From NCBI GenBank assembly GCA_052148775.1, contig JBKQHM010000770.1, forward strand, positions 1 through 17,261: DNA of 17,261 nt. Reading direction: 5' to 3'. The translations under genes and the position numbers were made by a program. The first letter of the stretch is position 1. Each line of letters begins with the position of its first letter. Positions 8,334-15,700 of the stretch are shown here, piece after piece. Source of the stretch: CAVZRC01 sp052148775. Its GTDB lineage: Bacteria > Planctomycetota > Planctomycetia > Isosphaerales > Isosphaeraceae. A model generated the notes under the pieces. The model did not search any database and had not been told where the DNA came from. It saw only the letters and a program-made list of their open reading frames with translations.

Positions 8334-8810
8334 TTGCGACTTACCAGCCCGAGGACCTTCGCCGCGGTGGACGACCCATCGGATCGCCATCGAAGCGGAG
8401 CGTACGACCGCGCGGAAGCCCGGGCGAACGCGGTCCAGGCCCGGGCGCAGGTCAGGTCGCAGATCGCGCGGGCGAGGGGGGCGTATTACAGTCGCAAGAA
8501 TGCGCAAGAGAATTTGCGCCGGCAGATCGCCACGCTCCGCGCCCAGGTCGCCATGCTGCGGGCCAGGGAATCGAGCCGATGGCTCGCCGATGTGGACCAG
8601 AAGCGAATCGATAATCTCGTCAAACGGGGGTCGGCGGCGCAGTCGGAGCTCGACGAGCGGAACAACACGTTGAAGGTCGCCATCGATCAGGAGAAGGAGG
8701 CTTGGGCGGCGCGCGTCTTCTGGATCTTCGCCATCATGGCCCTGGCCGACTTGCCGCTGATCTTGATCATGAAAAAATCGGCGGCCCGGGGCGGCCTGGC
8801 CGTCCACTGA
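8334..8810 (+). pseudogene. Deletion scar: EmrA/HlyD-type adaptor hairpin joined to the end of an EmrB/DHA2-type transporter
   Basis: The 158-codon frame looks like two truncated proteins. Residues about 24-125 match the alpha-hairpin of a membrane fusion protein: a helix rich in Ala, Gln and Arg, then the returning helix with VDQKRIDNLVKRGSAAQSELD, equivalent to the usual 'r...L...Gavs..elD'. The lipoyl half before it and everything after AIDQEKEAWA are missing. Residues about 127-158 (VFWIFAIMALADLPLILIMK, then KSAARGGLAVH) match the last transmembrane helix and cytoplasmic tail of a DHA2-family major facilitator. Position 80 bp after the tolC-like gene is where emrA and emrB homologues would sit. 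The frame has only a TTG start and no clear ribosome-binding site. I infer a deletion with its junction near 8700-8712. A functional small membrane protein cannot be ruled out. Confidence 0.72.
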
Positions 8811-8977
8811 AGCCGTACCGACGGCCGGTAATAACTCGGGCCGGCTCGCCCAGCCAATGCATTCATCAAGCCAAGACACCTCGCCTCCCGTTCCGCAGGC
8901 ACGAGGAATCTGTATAGGGGACGGAGAATTCCGAAATTCCGGGTGCTGCGAATACGATTATGAAGAGGCGAGCGGCA

Positions 8978-9006
8978 TTGACCCGGACGAAGCGTTACCG
9001 TAAGGT
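8978..9006 (+). promoter_or_regulatory. Possible sigma-70 promoter of the TPR gene
   Basis: TTGACC (8978-8983) and TAAGGT (9001-9006) are separated by exactly 17 bp and lie about 60 bp before the ATG at 9066. The -35 is good and the -10 only fair. In a GC-rich genome this may be chance. Confidence 0.28.
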
Positions 9007-9065
9007 TCGCGGGATTGTCGAGTTCACGGATGACGGAGTCCCAGGGAAGGGACAGGTATCATTTC

Positions 9066-9953
9066 ATGAGGCGCCGGGCGGCCATCGCCGCGTGGAGGCT
9101 GTTGATCGGTCTCGCGCTCGCAACGTCTGCGGGCTGCGGCGGGCTGGGGTTGCGCGGTCGTGACGACCGACCGCCGCCGACGCCCCAGCAACTCGAGCGG
9201 ATGCAGCAGATCAGCGAGCGTGCACAAGCGGCCATCGACCGGGGCGAGCTCGAGCCCGCGCGGGCCGACTTGCTGGAGCTCGTGAAGGAGGAGCCGGATT
9301 CGGCCGAGGCGCTCCAGCGATTGGGGAACGTCTTGCAGCTCGAGGGCCGTCGCGACGAGGCCGAGGCCTGCTATCGAGGGGCGCTGGCCCGCGATCACGA
9401 CTATGTGGAGGCGCTGATCGGCCTGGGGGATGTCGAGGCCCAGCGGGGCGATTCGGCGTCGGCGCTGAAGCGTTACGAGTCGGCGATCGAGATCGACCCG
9501 CACCGGCCCAAGGCCCACTTCTCGACCGGCCGTGTCCTGGAGGCCATGGGCCAGACCGACCAGGCGCTCGCCGCTTATTTCCGCGCCCTGGAATTCGACC
9601 CGAACAGCAGCGAGGTCATCCTCCGGATCGCGGCCATCCAGCTCGCACGGGAGCAGCCGGACCAGGCTTTATCCCGACTGGACCAGGTCATCGAGCTGTC
9701 TCCGAACGACGGCGAGGCCCGCGAGCTGCGCGGCCTCGCCCACTGGAAGCTGCATCATCTCCCGGACGCGATCGCCGACTTCCGCGCCGCCGCCGAGCGA
9801 TTGCCGGGTCGGCCCGACGTGTTCTATCATCTCGCCCTGGCCCTCGAGGCCGACAACAAGAAGTCCGAGGCCCTCCGCGCCGCCGAGCAAGCCGCCCGGT
9901 TGGCACCCGCCGATGCGTCCGTCCGCGGGCTCTCAGAACGGCTCCGACGATAA
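9066..9953 (+). CDS. Exported TPR-repeat protein, possible lipoprotein
   Basis: The 295-aa protein has an N-terminal export signal (MRRRAAIAAWRLLIGLALAT) followed by SAGC at residues 21-24, which could be a lipobox although the -3 residue is Ser rather than Leu. After a Pro-rich spacer, residues about 45-285 form roughly seven 34-residue tetratricopeptide repeats, with recurring A..A...AL...P patterns such as DEAEACYRGALARDHDYVEA, SALKRYESAIEIDPHRPKA, QALAAYFRALEFDP and DAIADFRAAAERLPGRPD. TPR arrays bind partner proteins; no enzyme domain is visible. The ATG at 9066 places the signal at the N-terminus; the frame extends upstream to 9015 but that would bury the signal. It follows the efflux scar by 255 bp and is convergent with the Uma2-family gene. 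Confidence 0.9.
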   Translation: MRRRAAIAAWRLLIGLALATSAGCGGLGLRGRDDRPPPTPQQLERMQQISERAQAAIDRGELEPARADLLELVKEEPDSAEALQRLGNVLQLEGRRDEAEACYRGALARDHDYVEALIGLGDVEAQRGDSASALKRYESAIEIDPHRPKAHFSTGRVLEAMGQTDQALAAYFRALEFDPNSSEVILRIAAIQLAREQPDQALSRLDQVIELSPNDGEARELRGLAHWKLHHLPDAIADFRAAAERLPGRPDVFYHLALALEADNKKSEALRAAEQAARLAPADASVRGLSERLRR

Positions 9954-9954
9954 T

Positions 9955-9974
9955 GCGATCGCAATCCCGATCGC
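9955..9974. terminator. Hairpin between convergent genes
   Basis: A perfect 7-bp inverted repeat (GCGATCG, loop CAATCC, CGATCGC) fills the 22-bp gap between the stop of the TPR gene and the stop of the Uma2-family gene. The position suits a shared bidirectional terminator, but there is no T run on either side. Confidence 0.35.
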
Positions 9975-9975
9975 G

Positions 9976-10608
9976 TCATCCTTTCGTGTCCAACACTGCG
10001 GTCACATCCACGGAGAAGCCCGCCAACAGCTTTGATGTGGCTTGTTGACCGCGCGAGAACTCACCATGGACCGCGTAAGTTGCCCCGTCGAGGACGAGGA
10101 CCGTGATCCGCTCGAGCTCGGGGTCGACAATCCAGTATTCAGGGATGCCAGACCGGGCATATTCCTCACGCTTCACCACCAGGTCGCGTTGACGGTCGCT
10201 GTCGCTGCCGCTGACGACCTCCATGACGAGATCGGCTCCGATCCAGTAATCCTCGGTGATCCGGGAGGCATGTTCCGTCCGCATGAAGACGATGTCGGGT
10301 TCGCGATACTTCCCCTGCCAGAGCTGCACGCTGAGAGGGGCGGCCGCCACAGTTCCCTGGGTCCGGACCGAGACGAAAGCGTGCAAGAGGCGATAAAGCA
10401 ACAGTGCGATGAGCTGATGACTCGTCTTGGGCATGGGTAGGAACTCGACGTACCCGTCTGAGAACTCAACCAACTGGTTGGTATTGAGGTTCAAGTACTC
10501 ATGCTCGGTCCAGGTTCCCTGGGCAGGGTACAGCCGGGCGACGTCCCAGGTCGGCTCACCGAAAGAGAGGCCGATCGGGGGGAGGATCTTTTGAACGATG
10601 GTACTCAT
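9976..10608 (-). CDS. Uma2-family (DUF820) restriction-endonuclease-fold protein
   Basis: The 210-aa protein fits the Uma2/DUF820 family, which has a PD-(D/E)XK nuclease fold, is greatly expanded in cyanobacteria and planctomycetes, and has no settled function. Key features are LVEFSDGYVEFLPMPKTSHQ (residues 46-65), YREPDIVFMR (101-110) with the conserved Pro-Asp, ADLVMEVVS (126-134) with the catalytic-type Glu, then Lys147, and REEYARSGIPEYWIVDPE (147-164). The predicted active-site residues Asp105, Glu130 and Lys147 are all present, so it looks intact. The ATG at 10608 was preferred because it has AAGGG about 10 nt upstream; the in-frame start at 10632 would add eight residues. It stands alone, convergent to the TPR gene. 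Confidence 0.92.
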   Translation of the reverse strand: MSTIVQKILPPIGLSFGEPTWDVARLYPAQGTWTEHEYLNLNTNQLVEFSDGYVEFLPMPKTSHQLIALLLYRLLHAFVSVRTQGTVAAAPLSVQLWQGKYREPDIVFMRTEHASRITEDYWIGADLVMEVVSGSDSDRQRDLVVKREEYARSGIPEYWIVDPELERITVLVLDGATYAVHGEFSRGQQATSKLLAGFSVDVTAVLDTKG

Positions 10609-10703
10609 CGAGCAGAACCCTTCACTGACCATCTACTTGAGTATTGATGCTTCCAGTTTATCCCATTCCGCGGTGCCGTGTGATACCGACTTGCCCTCTC
10701 CGT

Positions 10704-11441
10704 TCACGCTCGACCCGCCTCCGCGACGACCGTGTTCCTGAGCGTGCCCAGGTGATCGATCTCGACCTCGACGACATCGCCCGGCTTGAGCCAGACGGGC
10801 GGCTTTTTCGCCATGCCGACGCCCGGCGGCGTGCCGGTGAAGATGAGGTCGCCGGGTTCGAGGGTGAAGACCTGCGACAGGTAGGCGATGACCTCGTCCA
10901 CGCCGAAGATGAGCTGGTTGGTGTTCGAATCCTGCATGGTCTGGCCGTTGAGCCGGAGCCGGATGCCCAGCTTGTGGGGGTCGGGGACTTCGTCCGGGGT
11001 GACGATCGCCGGCCCGACGGGGGCGAAGGTGTCGAAGGTCTTGCCGGCCATCCACTGCTTGCCGGGCTTGTTGAGTTGCCAGTCGCGGGCCGAGACGTCG
11101 TGGCCGACGGTGTAGCCCCCTACATGCTCGAAGGCACGCTCGCGCGGGATGTGCCGGCCGCCCCGGCCGATCACGACCACCAGCTCGGCCTCGTAGTCGA
11201 CCTCGGAGCTCACCCGGGGCAGGACGATCGCATCGAGGTGGCCGATCAGCGCCGTCGCATACTTGCTGAAGAGCACCGGCTCCTCGGGCGCCGGGACGCC
11301 GCTCTCGGCGGCGTGGTCGCGATAGTTCAGCCCGATGCAGACGATCTTGCGGGGGTTGGGGATCGGCGCCATCAGCCGGACGTGGGCCGGGTCGTGACGG
11401 ACGACGCCCTGCGCAGGGCCGACTGCCCACGACGTTCCCAT
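10704..11441 (-). CDS. Fumarylacetoacetate hydrolase family protein, catalytic part
   Basis: The 245-aa frame contains a complete FAH-type domain, as in 2-hydroxyhepta-2,4-diene-1,7-dioate isomerases, acylpyruvases and related C-C hydrolases. Seen are KIVCIGLNYRDHAAE (32-46), YEAELVVVIG (83-92) with metal ligands Glu84 and Glu86, GYTVGHDVSARDWQ (109-122) with Asp115, KTFDTFAPVGPAIVTPDE (134-151), LNGQTMQDSNTNQLIF (164-179), and LEPGDLIFTGTPPGVGM (194-210). The substrate is not determinable. The true start is probably at 11575 in another frame: about 65 N-terminal residues are encoded there, and one frameshift between about 11400 and 11445 separates the two parts. An ATG at 11441 could start the catalytic part but has only a weak ribosome-binding site. 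Confidence 0.85.
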   Translation of the reverse strand: MGTSWAVGPAQGVVRHDPAHVRLMAPIPNPRKIVCIGLNYRDHAAESGVPAPEEPVLFSKYATALIGHLDAIVLPRVSSEVDYEAELVVVIGRGGRHIPRERAFEHVGGYTVGHDVSARDWQLNKPGKQWMAGKTFDTFAPVGPAIVTPDEVPDPHKLGIRLRLNGQTMQDSNTNQLIFGVDEVIAYLSQVFTLEPGDLIFTGTPPGVGMAKKPPVWLKPGDVVEVEIDHLGTLRNTVVAEAGRA

Positions 11442-11575
11442 CCCGGCCCCAGTTCCAGCAGCTCGCGGACGCTCGACGGCAGCTCGGGATCGGCCGCGTT
11501 GACGTCCACATATTCACCCTGATACAGCCCGCAGGCCCTTGGCCCGGTCTCGGTTGCCACGGTCACCCATCGCAT
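11372..11575 (-). pseudogene. Frameshifted N-terminal part of the FAH-family gene
   Basis: This frame starts with ATG at 11575 preceded by GGGAGGA, a strong ribosome-binding site. Its product MRWVTVATETGPRACGLYQG, followed by a VDVNA and an SSVRELLELG stretch, is the usual N-terminal subdomain of FAH-family proteins. After about residue 45 the reading becomes meaningless (RRGQSALRRASS), while sensible protein resumes in the -1 frame (GVVRHDPAHVRLMAPIPNP). A single-base change, real or a sequencing error, explains this. No classical slippery sequence is visible. Confidence 0.75.
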
Positions 11576-11734
11576 CGCAAATCATCCTCCCACGGCCGGA
11601 TCGGTTCGACTCGCTTCGGTCTGCTGCCGATGGCCCGACACGAGGCGGTGCCATCGCCCGGCCCGCTCCACTGTAACGGGTGTCCGGGACGATGACGAGA
11701 GAGACGGGATGCTCAGGCGGATCCTCAAAGACTC

Positions 11735-12508
11735 TCAGGGTGTCGGCGGTCTGTCGTCGAAGGGCGACCCTTCCGGGGACGGTCTGGGTACCGGTCGACG
11801 CCCTCGCGGTGTGGGGGTCCCACCGGGAGCCGGTCGAGACATCTCGCGACGCGATCGGGGCGGGAGCATCCGGCCAGGGACCGGTCGCTGGACTTCGTGG
11901 CGGGGGATCGTACGGCGACTGCGGGACGGAATCCGCGCACGATGCTCGGTGTTCTGCTCCTGGTCGGGTTCCAGGTTATGGCCGCCCTGGGACTCCGCTG
12001 CCGAAGGGTTACGCCCCGGCACCTGCGGTCGGTCCTCGGGAGTTTTTCCGCCGCCGAACGGAGTCTCCAGCAAGAACGGGTCACGGACCATGGGCAGCTC
12101 CGGCAATCGGTCGAGCGACTCGCGCGGTCGGCTCTCGGGAGTTTTTCCATCCCCGAACGGGGACTCCATTGCGAACGGGTCACGGTCCAGGGGGAGCTCC
12201 GGTAATCGGTCGGACGACTCGCGCGATGGAACGGCCGGCTTCTCCTCATCGTGCTGGAACGGGCTGCGCCGGTCGGGCACTACGGAATTCGCGGAAGGTT
12301 CAGGCTCAAGGGGAGGTTCGACCACGTAGGGCGGTCGGGCCTGACTCTCGGTGGCGGCCCTGGCCACCGGCCGGGCGGTTTTTTGCGACCGGGTCCGGCC
12401 CTGGCGGCGGGGGCGTGATTCGTTAGGCTGCTGCGCCCAGAGGCTCACGCCGACCGCGGCGAGGAGGAACCCGACCCACACGGCAGAAGGCTTGCTGAGC
12501 TTGATCAT
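11735..12508 (-). CDS. Proline-rich exported protein with a 33-residue tandem repeat
   Basis: The 257-aa product begins with a signal peptide or anchor (MIKLSKPSAVWVGFLLAAVG, then VSLWAQ). The rest is low in complexity and rich in Pro, Arg, Ser and Glu, and is probably disordered. Residues 100-132 and 133-165 are a tandem repeat whose shared core is DRLPELP..RDPF..E(S/T)PFG.GKTPE.RP. The last 90 residues are basic and full of PRSRR/RPVPR motifs. I recognise no family. The ATG at 12508 was chosen because it starts the signal peptide; the frame upstream is Arg/Ser-rich and lacks a sensible start. It lies 200 bp after the sigma/export fusion on the same strand and may be co-expressed with it. 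A cell-envelope or matrix-associated role is only a guess. Confidence 0.68.
   Translation of the reverse strand: MIKLSKPSAVWVGFLLAAVGVSLWAQQPNESRPRRQGRTRSQKTARPVARAATESQARPPYVVEPPLEPEPSANSVVPDRRSPFQHDEEKPAVPSRESSDRLPELPLDRDPFAMESPFGDGKTPESRPRESLDRLPELPMVRDPFLLETPFGGGKTPEDRPQVPGRNPSAAESQGGHNLEPDQEQNTEHRARIPSRSRRTIPRHEVQRPVPGRMLPPRSRREMSRPAPGGTPTPRGRRPVPRPSPEGSPFDDRPPTP
12014..12211 (-). repeat. Two tandem 99-bp coding repeats
   Basis: The proline-rich protein contains two adjacent 33-codon units (12113-12211 and 12014-12112). They share a DRLPELP start, an RDPF in the middle and PFG.GKTPE near the end, and have diverged at other codons, so the duplication is not recent. Confidence 0.7.
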
Positions 12509-12708
12509 GGCCGTGCTCACTGATGAGGACTTGTCAGACCGGGGGACTGTCCCAGCCGGAGAGGACATGGGCCGTCGCCGACGTAGCGACCGGAATCGCC
12601 GCCCCGATCGTGAGGGGATTTCGTCCACTGTATCCGACGCCGGGCTTCGGAGCGATCGCGAACCGGCGGAGATGTCGATTCGGCCGGGACGAGATCGGAC
12701 TGGTCCCA

Positions 12709-14505
12709 TCACCTGTCGCCCGACTCGAGCGCCTTGAGGATCATGTCGAGCTTCCGCTCTACCTGGCCCAGGCGCCTTTCGACGCGATTCAGTGCATCCC
12801 GATCGGGGCCGGAATCGGAAGGCGCCGGAACAGACTGAGCGGGCGATCCATCGAGCTGTCGGGGATTCCGGTCGAAATAGCGGGCTTCGCCGCGACGTAG
12901 CCGAAGATGGGGAGCGCGCCGCTCGACTTCGGACTCCGGCCTCACGGGCTCATCCCGTCGAAGGGTGGGAATGACCAGGCGGTCGCCGGGCTGGAGTTGA
13001 TAGTTCGTCGTGGGGTCATTCCCGATCGTGATTTCATCAATATTGACCGGTAGGCTCTGTAACTCCTTGCCCGGCACCGATCGGTAAAGGACGACATGGG
13101 CGTGGTCCGCCTGGGGCGTCAGACCTCCGGCGTAGTTGAGGGCGTCGAGGATCGTATCGTTGCCCGTGACAGGTAATCGACCGGGGTCGGCGACCTCTCC
13201 CTGAACGTAGTAGTTCTTGCTGTTATAAAGCATGACGTCGACAGACACACGATCCGTGTCCTTGGGCGAGATGCGCTTGCTTTCCACCCCACTCCCGTCG
13301 ATCTCGACCAACCCGAGTGTCTCATCGCTGAGGTACTTGCACATGTGAAGGACGATCTTCTCCTTGACTTCGGGGATCGTCAGTCCGGCGACATAAACCT
13401 CACCGTAGAAGCCCAGCGAGATCTTGCCATCCGGTCGGACCAGGCGCTCGCCCGCGATCGGTCGGCCGGGGAGGGCCTCGAGCACCTCGACGATCAACAG
13501 GTCGGGAGGCTCGACGCTATAGTCCTTCATGGGTTTCATGGCGGGCTGGACCTTGCCACCAAGCGGGCGATTGTCCGCGCGGCCCCTCTGGACCGGCCGG
13601 GCCGGGCCGTCCTGGGGCGCGGCCAGGATCGCCCCGACGACTCCGGTTCCGATGAACATCAGGCAGATCGCGATCGTCTTGAACTTCATCATGATCAGAC
13701 TCCTCAGGACACCCTGGACCAGCGCGGCGACGGACGCGGACGCGACATCGGTCAGCGCCCGTCCCGCCGCGACATGCGCGCCGGCCTTGATTGTGGAACT
13801 CAGCAAGTCGTTGGGGATCGCCATCGGCGAGAAGGTCAGGACGGCATCGAGCGCCGGGGCCGACTCGCATCCGGAGGGCGTAATCCCACGGCGGACGAGT
13901 CGGCGACGGAGCAGGTCGCGAGCCCGGGCGATCCGGCTGCGCACCGTGCCCAGCGGGATGCCGAGCTGTGCGGCGGCCTGCTCGTGTGTCAGACCTTGCC
14001 AGTAGCAGAGCAACACTACGGCGCGGTACTTCTCCGGCAACCGCCGGACTTCCTCCTGGACGGCGGGGCCGAAATCCGGACGATCCGGGTCATCGGCACC
14101 GGTCGATTCGCAGTCGGCCACGAGCCGCAAGCCCCCTCGCCGTTCCGCCGAGCGTCGGCGAGCCGCCTCGACCCGCGCCCGGGCCGCCACCCGGCTGGCC
14201 ACGCCATAGAGCCAGCTCCCGACCGAATCCCGGTTGCGGATCGACCGACAGCGTCGGACCAGGACCAGGAAGGTCGCCTGGAAGGCGTCGTGGACGTCGT
14301 TCGGGTCGGGCAGGACGTTCCGGCAGACCCGCAGGACCATCGGCCCATGCCGCTGGACCAGCGCCTGGAATGCCGCCTCGGCCGCCGCGTCCCGACCGCC
14401 CCCGAACCGTTCGAGGAGCTGGCCGTCGGATAGCCCCGCACTCGTCCCGGTGTCGAACAGGGTTTGAAGATCTCGCAGCGTGGATAGGGAAGGACCACCG
14501 ATCAT
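12709..14505 (-). CDS. ECF sigma factor fused to a transmembrane segment and a Wza-like polysaccharide export domain
   Basis: The 598-aa protein has three parts. Residues about 35-118 form sigma region 2 (AFQALVQRHGPMVLRVCRNV, then DVHDAFQATFLVLVRR and SVGSWLYGVA). Residues about 152-205 form region 4 (RLPEKYRAVVLLCYWQGLTH, then EQAAAQLGIPLGTVRSRIAR), which binds the -35 element. A linker (210-270) of the Ala-rich kind seen in planctomycete ECF factors leads to a transmembrane helix at 276-296. Residues about 329-400 are a polysaccharide export (Poly_export) domain (YSVEPPDLLIVEVLE, RLVRPDGKISLGFYGEVYVA), and 430-510 an SLBB-like region (NYYVQGEVADPGRLPVTGND, LDALNYAGGLTP, YQLQPGDRLVIP). A short coiled coil ends the protein. 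The ATG at 14505 has GAGGGGAA upstream. Topology would be sigma inside, export domain outside. No lipobox is seen. Confidence 0.9.
   Translation of the reverse strand: MIGGPSLSTLRDLQTLFDTGTSAGLSDGQLLERFGGGRDAAAEAAFQALVQRHGPMVLRVCRNVLPDPNDVHDAFQATFLVLVRRCRSIRNRDSVGSWLYGVASRVAARARVEAARRRSAERRGGLRLVADCESTGADDPDRPDFGPAVQEEVRRLPEKYRAVVLLCYWQGLTHEQAAAQLGIPLGTVRSRIARARDLLRRRLVRRGITPSGCESAPALDAVLTFSPMAIPNDLLSSTIKAGAHVAAGRALTDVASASVAALVQGVLRSLIMMKFKTIAICLMFIGTGVVGAILAAPQDGPARPVQRGRADNRPLGGKVQPAMKPMKDYSVEPPDLLIVEVLEALPGRPIAGERLVRPDGKISLGFYGEVYVAGLTIPEVKEKIVLHMCKYLSDETLGLVEIDGSGVESKRISPKDTDRVSVDVMLYNSKNYYVQGEVADPGRLPVTGNDTILDALNYAGGLTPQADHAHVVLYRSVPGKELQSLPVNIDEITIGNDPTTNYQLQPGDRLVIPTLRRDEPVRPESEVERRAPHLRLRRGEARYFDRNPRQLDGSPAQSVPAPSDSGPDRDALNRVERRLGQVERKLDMILKALESGDR
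13700..13705 (-). promoter_or_regulatory. Internal ribosome-binding site before the export half
   Basis: Inside the fusion gene the minus strand reads GAGGAG, exactly 7 nt before an ATG at 13692 (codon 272). Translation from there would give a 327-aa protein starting MMKFKTIAICLMFIGTGVV, which reads as a signal peptide, followed by the whole export domain. The site may be incidental, because the codons also encode the linker (VLRSL). Confidence 0.4.
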
Positions 14506-15425
14506 CTCTGATTCCCCTCGGACTCGCTCGACATTGCTGAAAGTTGGAAGTAGTGCCCGAGCTGATTCCAGGCTATCCACGATTTTGCGGAAATGTGAGG
14601 AGGATGATCGATTGAGGCTGCGATCCGGTCGATCAAGGTGGCGGCCATCATTCGCCATTCGCGGGCTCGGAGAATCGGAAAGCCAGGTCCGTACAGACTT
14701 TGGGGACAGCCGACCACCCGGGCGGAGGACGCTCAAATCCGGCGATCGGAACGAATGTCCTCGCCGATCACGACCCCGAGATCCGGGACGGGGCCGGTCT
14801 GGAGACGGGGTGCGTTTTGCGATGTGTGAGGTTTATGAGCCGGCAACTTTGAAGGGACATCACACCGCGAGTCGTTGCGCTGGTTTGCACTCGGTTACCA
14901 GATTTCCGCGGGTCGCCCGCACCGATCATGGTGGCCGCACGGGAGTTGGCGTTGCCACTACGAACCGGTCGGACCGGACTGGCCGCTGGCGGCATGGCCG
15001 CGGTCATCGTGGCCCGCGGGCGATGATGACTCGCCTCGCCCGATCGATTTCTTTTGATACAAATGATCACTGGTGCTCGACCTCGGAGTGACTCGACTGC
15101 GCACTTTCACGACGACCTAATATTAGAATGGCGCGATTTTGCAATTTCATTAATGCACCCATCGCGGATCCGGACCGCCGGCCTCCTTAACCCTCAGCCA
15201 CACAATCAGATAAAAAAATCCAAAAAAATCGGAATCTGCGCGCAGCAGGCCGTCACACGCGCCCCTCTTCAGGGGGAGTGGGGAGTCCGGATCGTCGGAT
15301 TCCCTCATCCCCGGAATCCGATCATGAGCCGCGTCGAAACAAGTGGTATTTGGAAAGAATTGTCATCGGAGCGGAGATCCTGATGCCAACCGTGCGACAT
15401 CAAGAGGCAATCTTTCGACGACGTC
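14506..15425. other. 920-bp stretch without a recognisable gene
   Basis: This region holds the upstream sequence of the sigma/export gene. Several frames are open on both strands but none gives a protein I recognise or has a good start. About 15100-15230 is much more A/T-rich than its surroundings, with runs such as ATAAAAAAATCCAAAAAAATC. The only clear structure is the hairpin at 15295-15321. Confidence 0.5.
15295..15321. repeat. Perfect 9-bp inverted repeat with 9-nt loop
   Basis: TCGGATTCC, loop CTCATCCCC, GGAATCCGA. The stem is perfect but not followed by a T run on either strand, and no gene end is adjacent. It could be an RNA hairpin, a protein-binding site or a remnant of a mobile element. 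Confidence 0.4.
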
Positions 15426-15560
15426 TCAAGGATTCCGGGTCTTGGCCCCATCGGCGGGGACGATCTCGAAGAGGGCTTGTTGTTCGTGGACCTCGTTGCC
15501 CTCGCCGACTTTGAAGTTCCTGATATACCCATCGATCGGGGCGACTCTCACGTCCAGTTC
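15426..15560 (-). pseudogene. Lipoyl-domain remnant of an HlyD-type membrane fusion protein
   Basis: Between about 15560 and a TGA at 15426-15428 the minus strand encodes LDVRVAPIDGYIRNFKVGEG followed by NEVHEQQALFEIVPAD. This is the biotinyl/lipoyl half-motif of periplasmic adaptor proteins ('v.APidG.i....v.eG..V..gq.LfeIv'). No start codon lies in frame, and the frame upstream is Arg/Gly-rich and unlike the family, while the neighbouring frame gives other, unrelated protein. It is therefore read as a 3' fragment of a lost gene about 140 bp after the glycine-rich gene's stop. Confidence 0.6.
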
Positions 15561-15700
15561 CGAGGGGGCAGGAAAGTCGCAAGACTTCCCCGGTACCCGA
15601 CTCCTCGTACCCCGAAGCGGCCGGCGGCCGGGCCGGCCGTCGCGGCACGTCGAGGGTCTTCGGAGGGCGGGGTTGCCAGCCTTCTCCCCTTTCCGCTCGA

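Noticed and set aside
10633..11517. 294-codon minus-strand frame across the FAH gene
   Set aside because: It is the third frame of the FAH gene; its translation is a Pro/Arg-rich shadow and does not bridge the frameshift.
13345..14433. 362-codon plus-strand frame opposite the sigma/export gene
   Set aside because: It is antisense to a gene with unambiguous sigma and export motifs; its protein is Asp/Arg/Gln-rich and unrecognisable.
14768..15070. 100-codon minus-strand frame upstream of the sigma/export gene
   Set aside because: Low complexity (Arg, Ser, Ala), no ribosome-binding site and no family resemblance.
15054..15383. 109-codon plus-strand frame in the gene-poor stretch
   Set aside because: It runs through the A/T-rich island and hairpin with erratic composition and no credible start signal.
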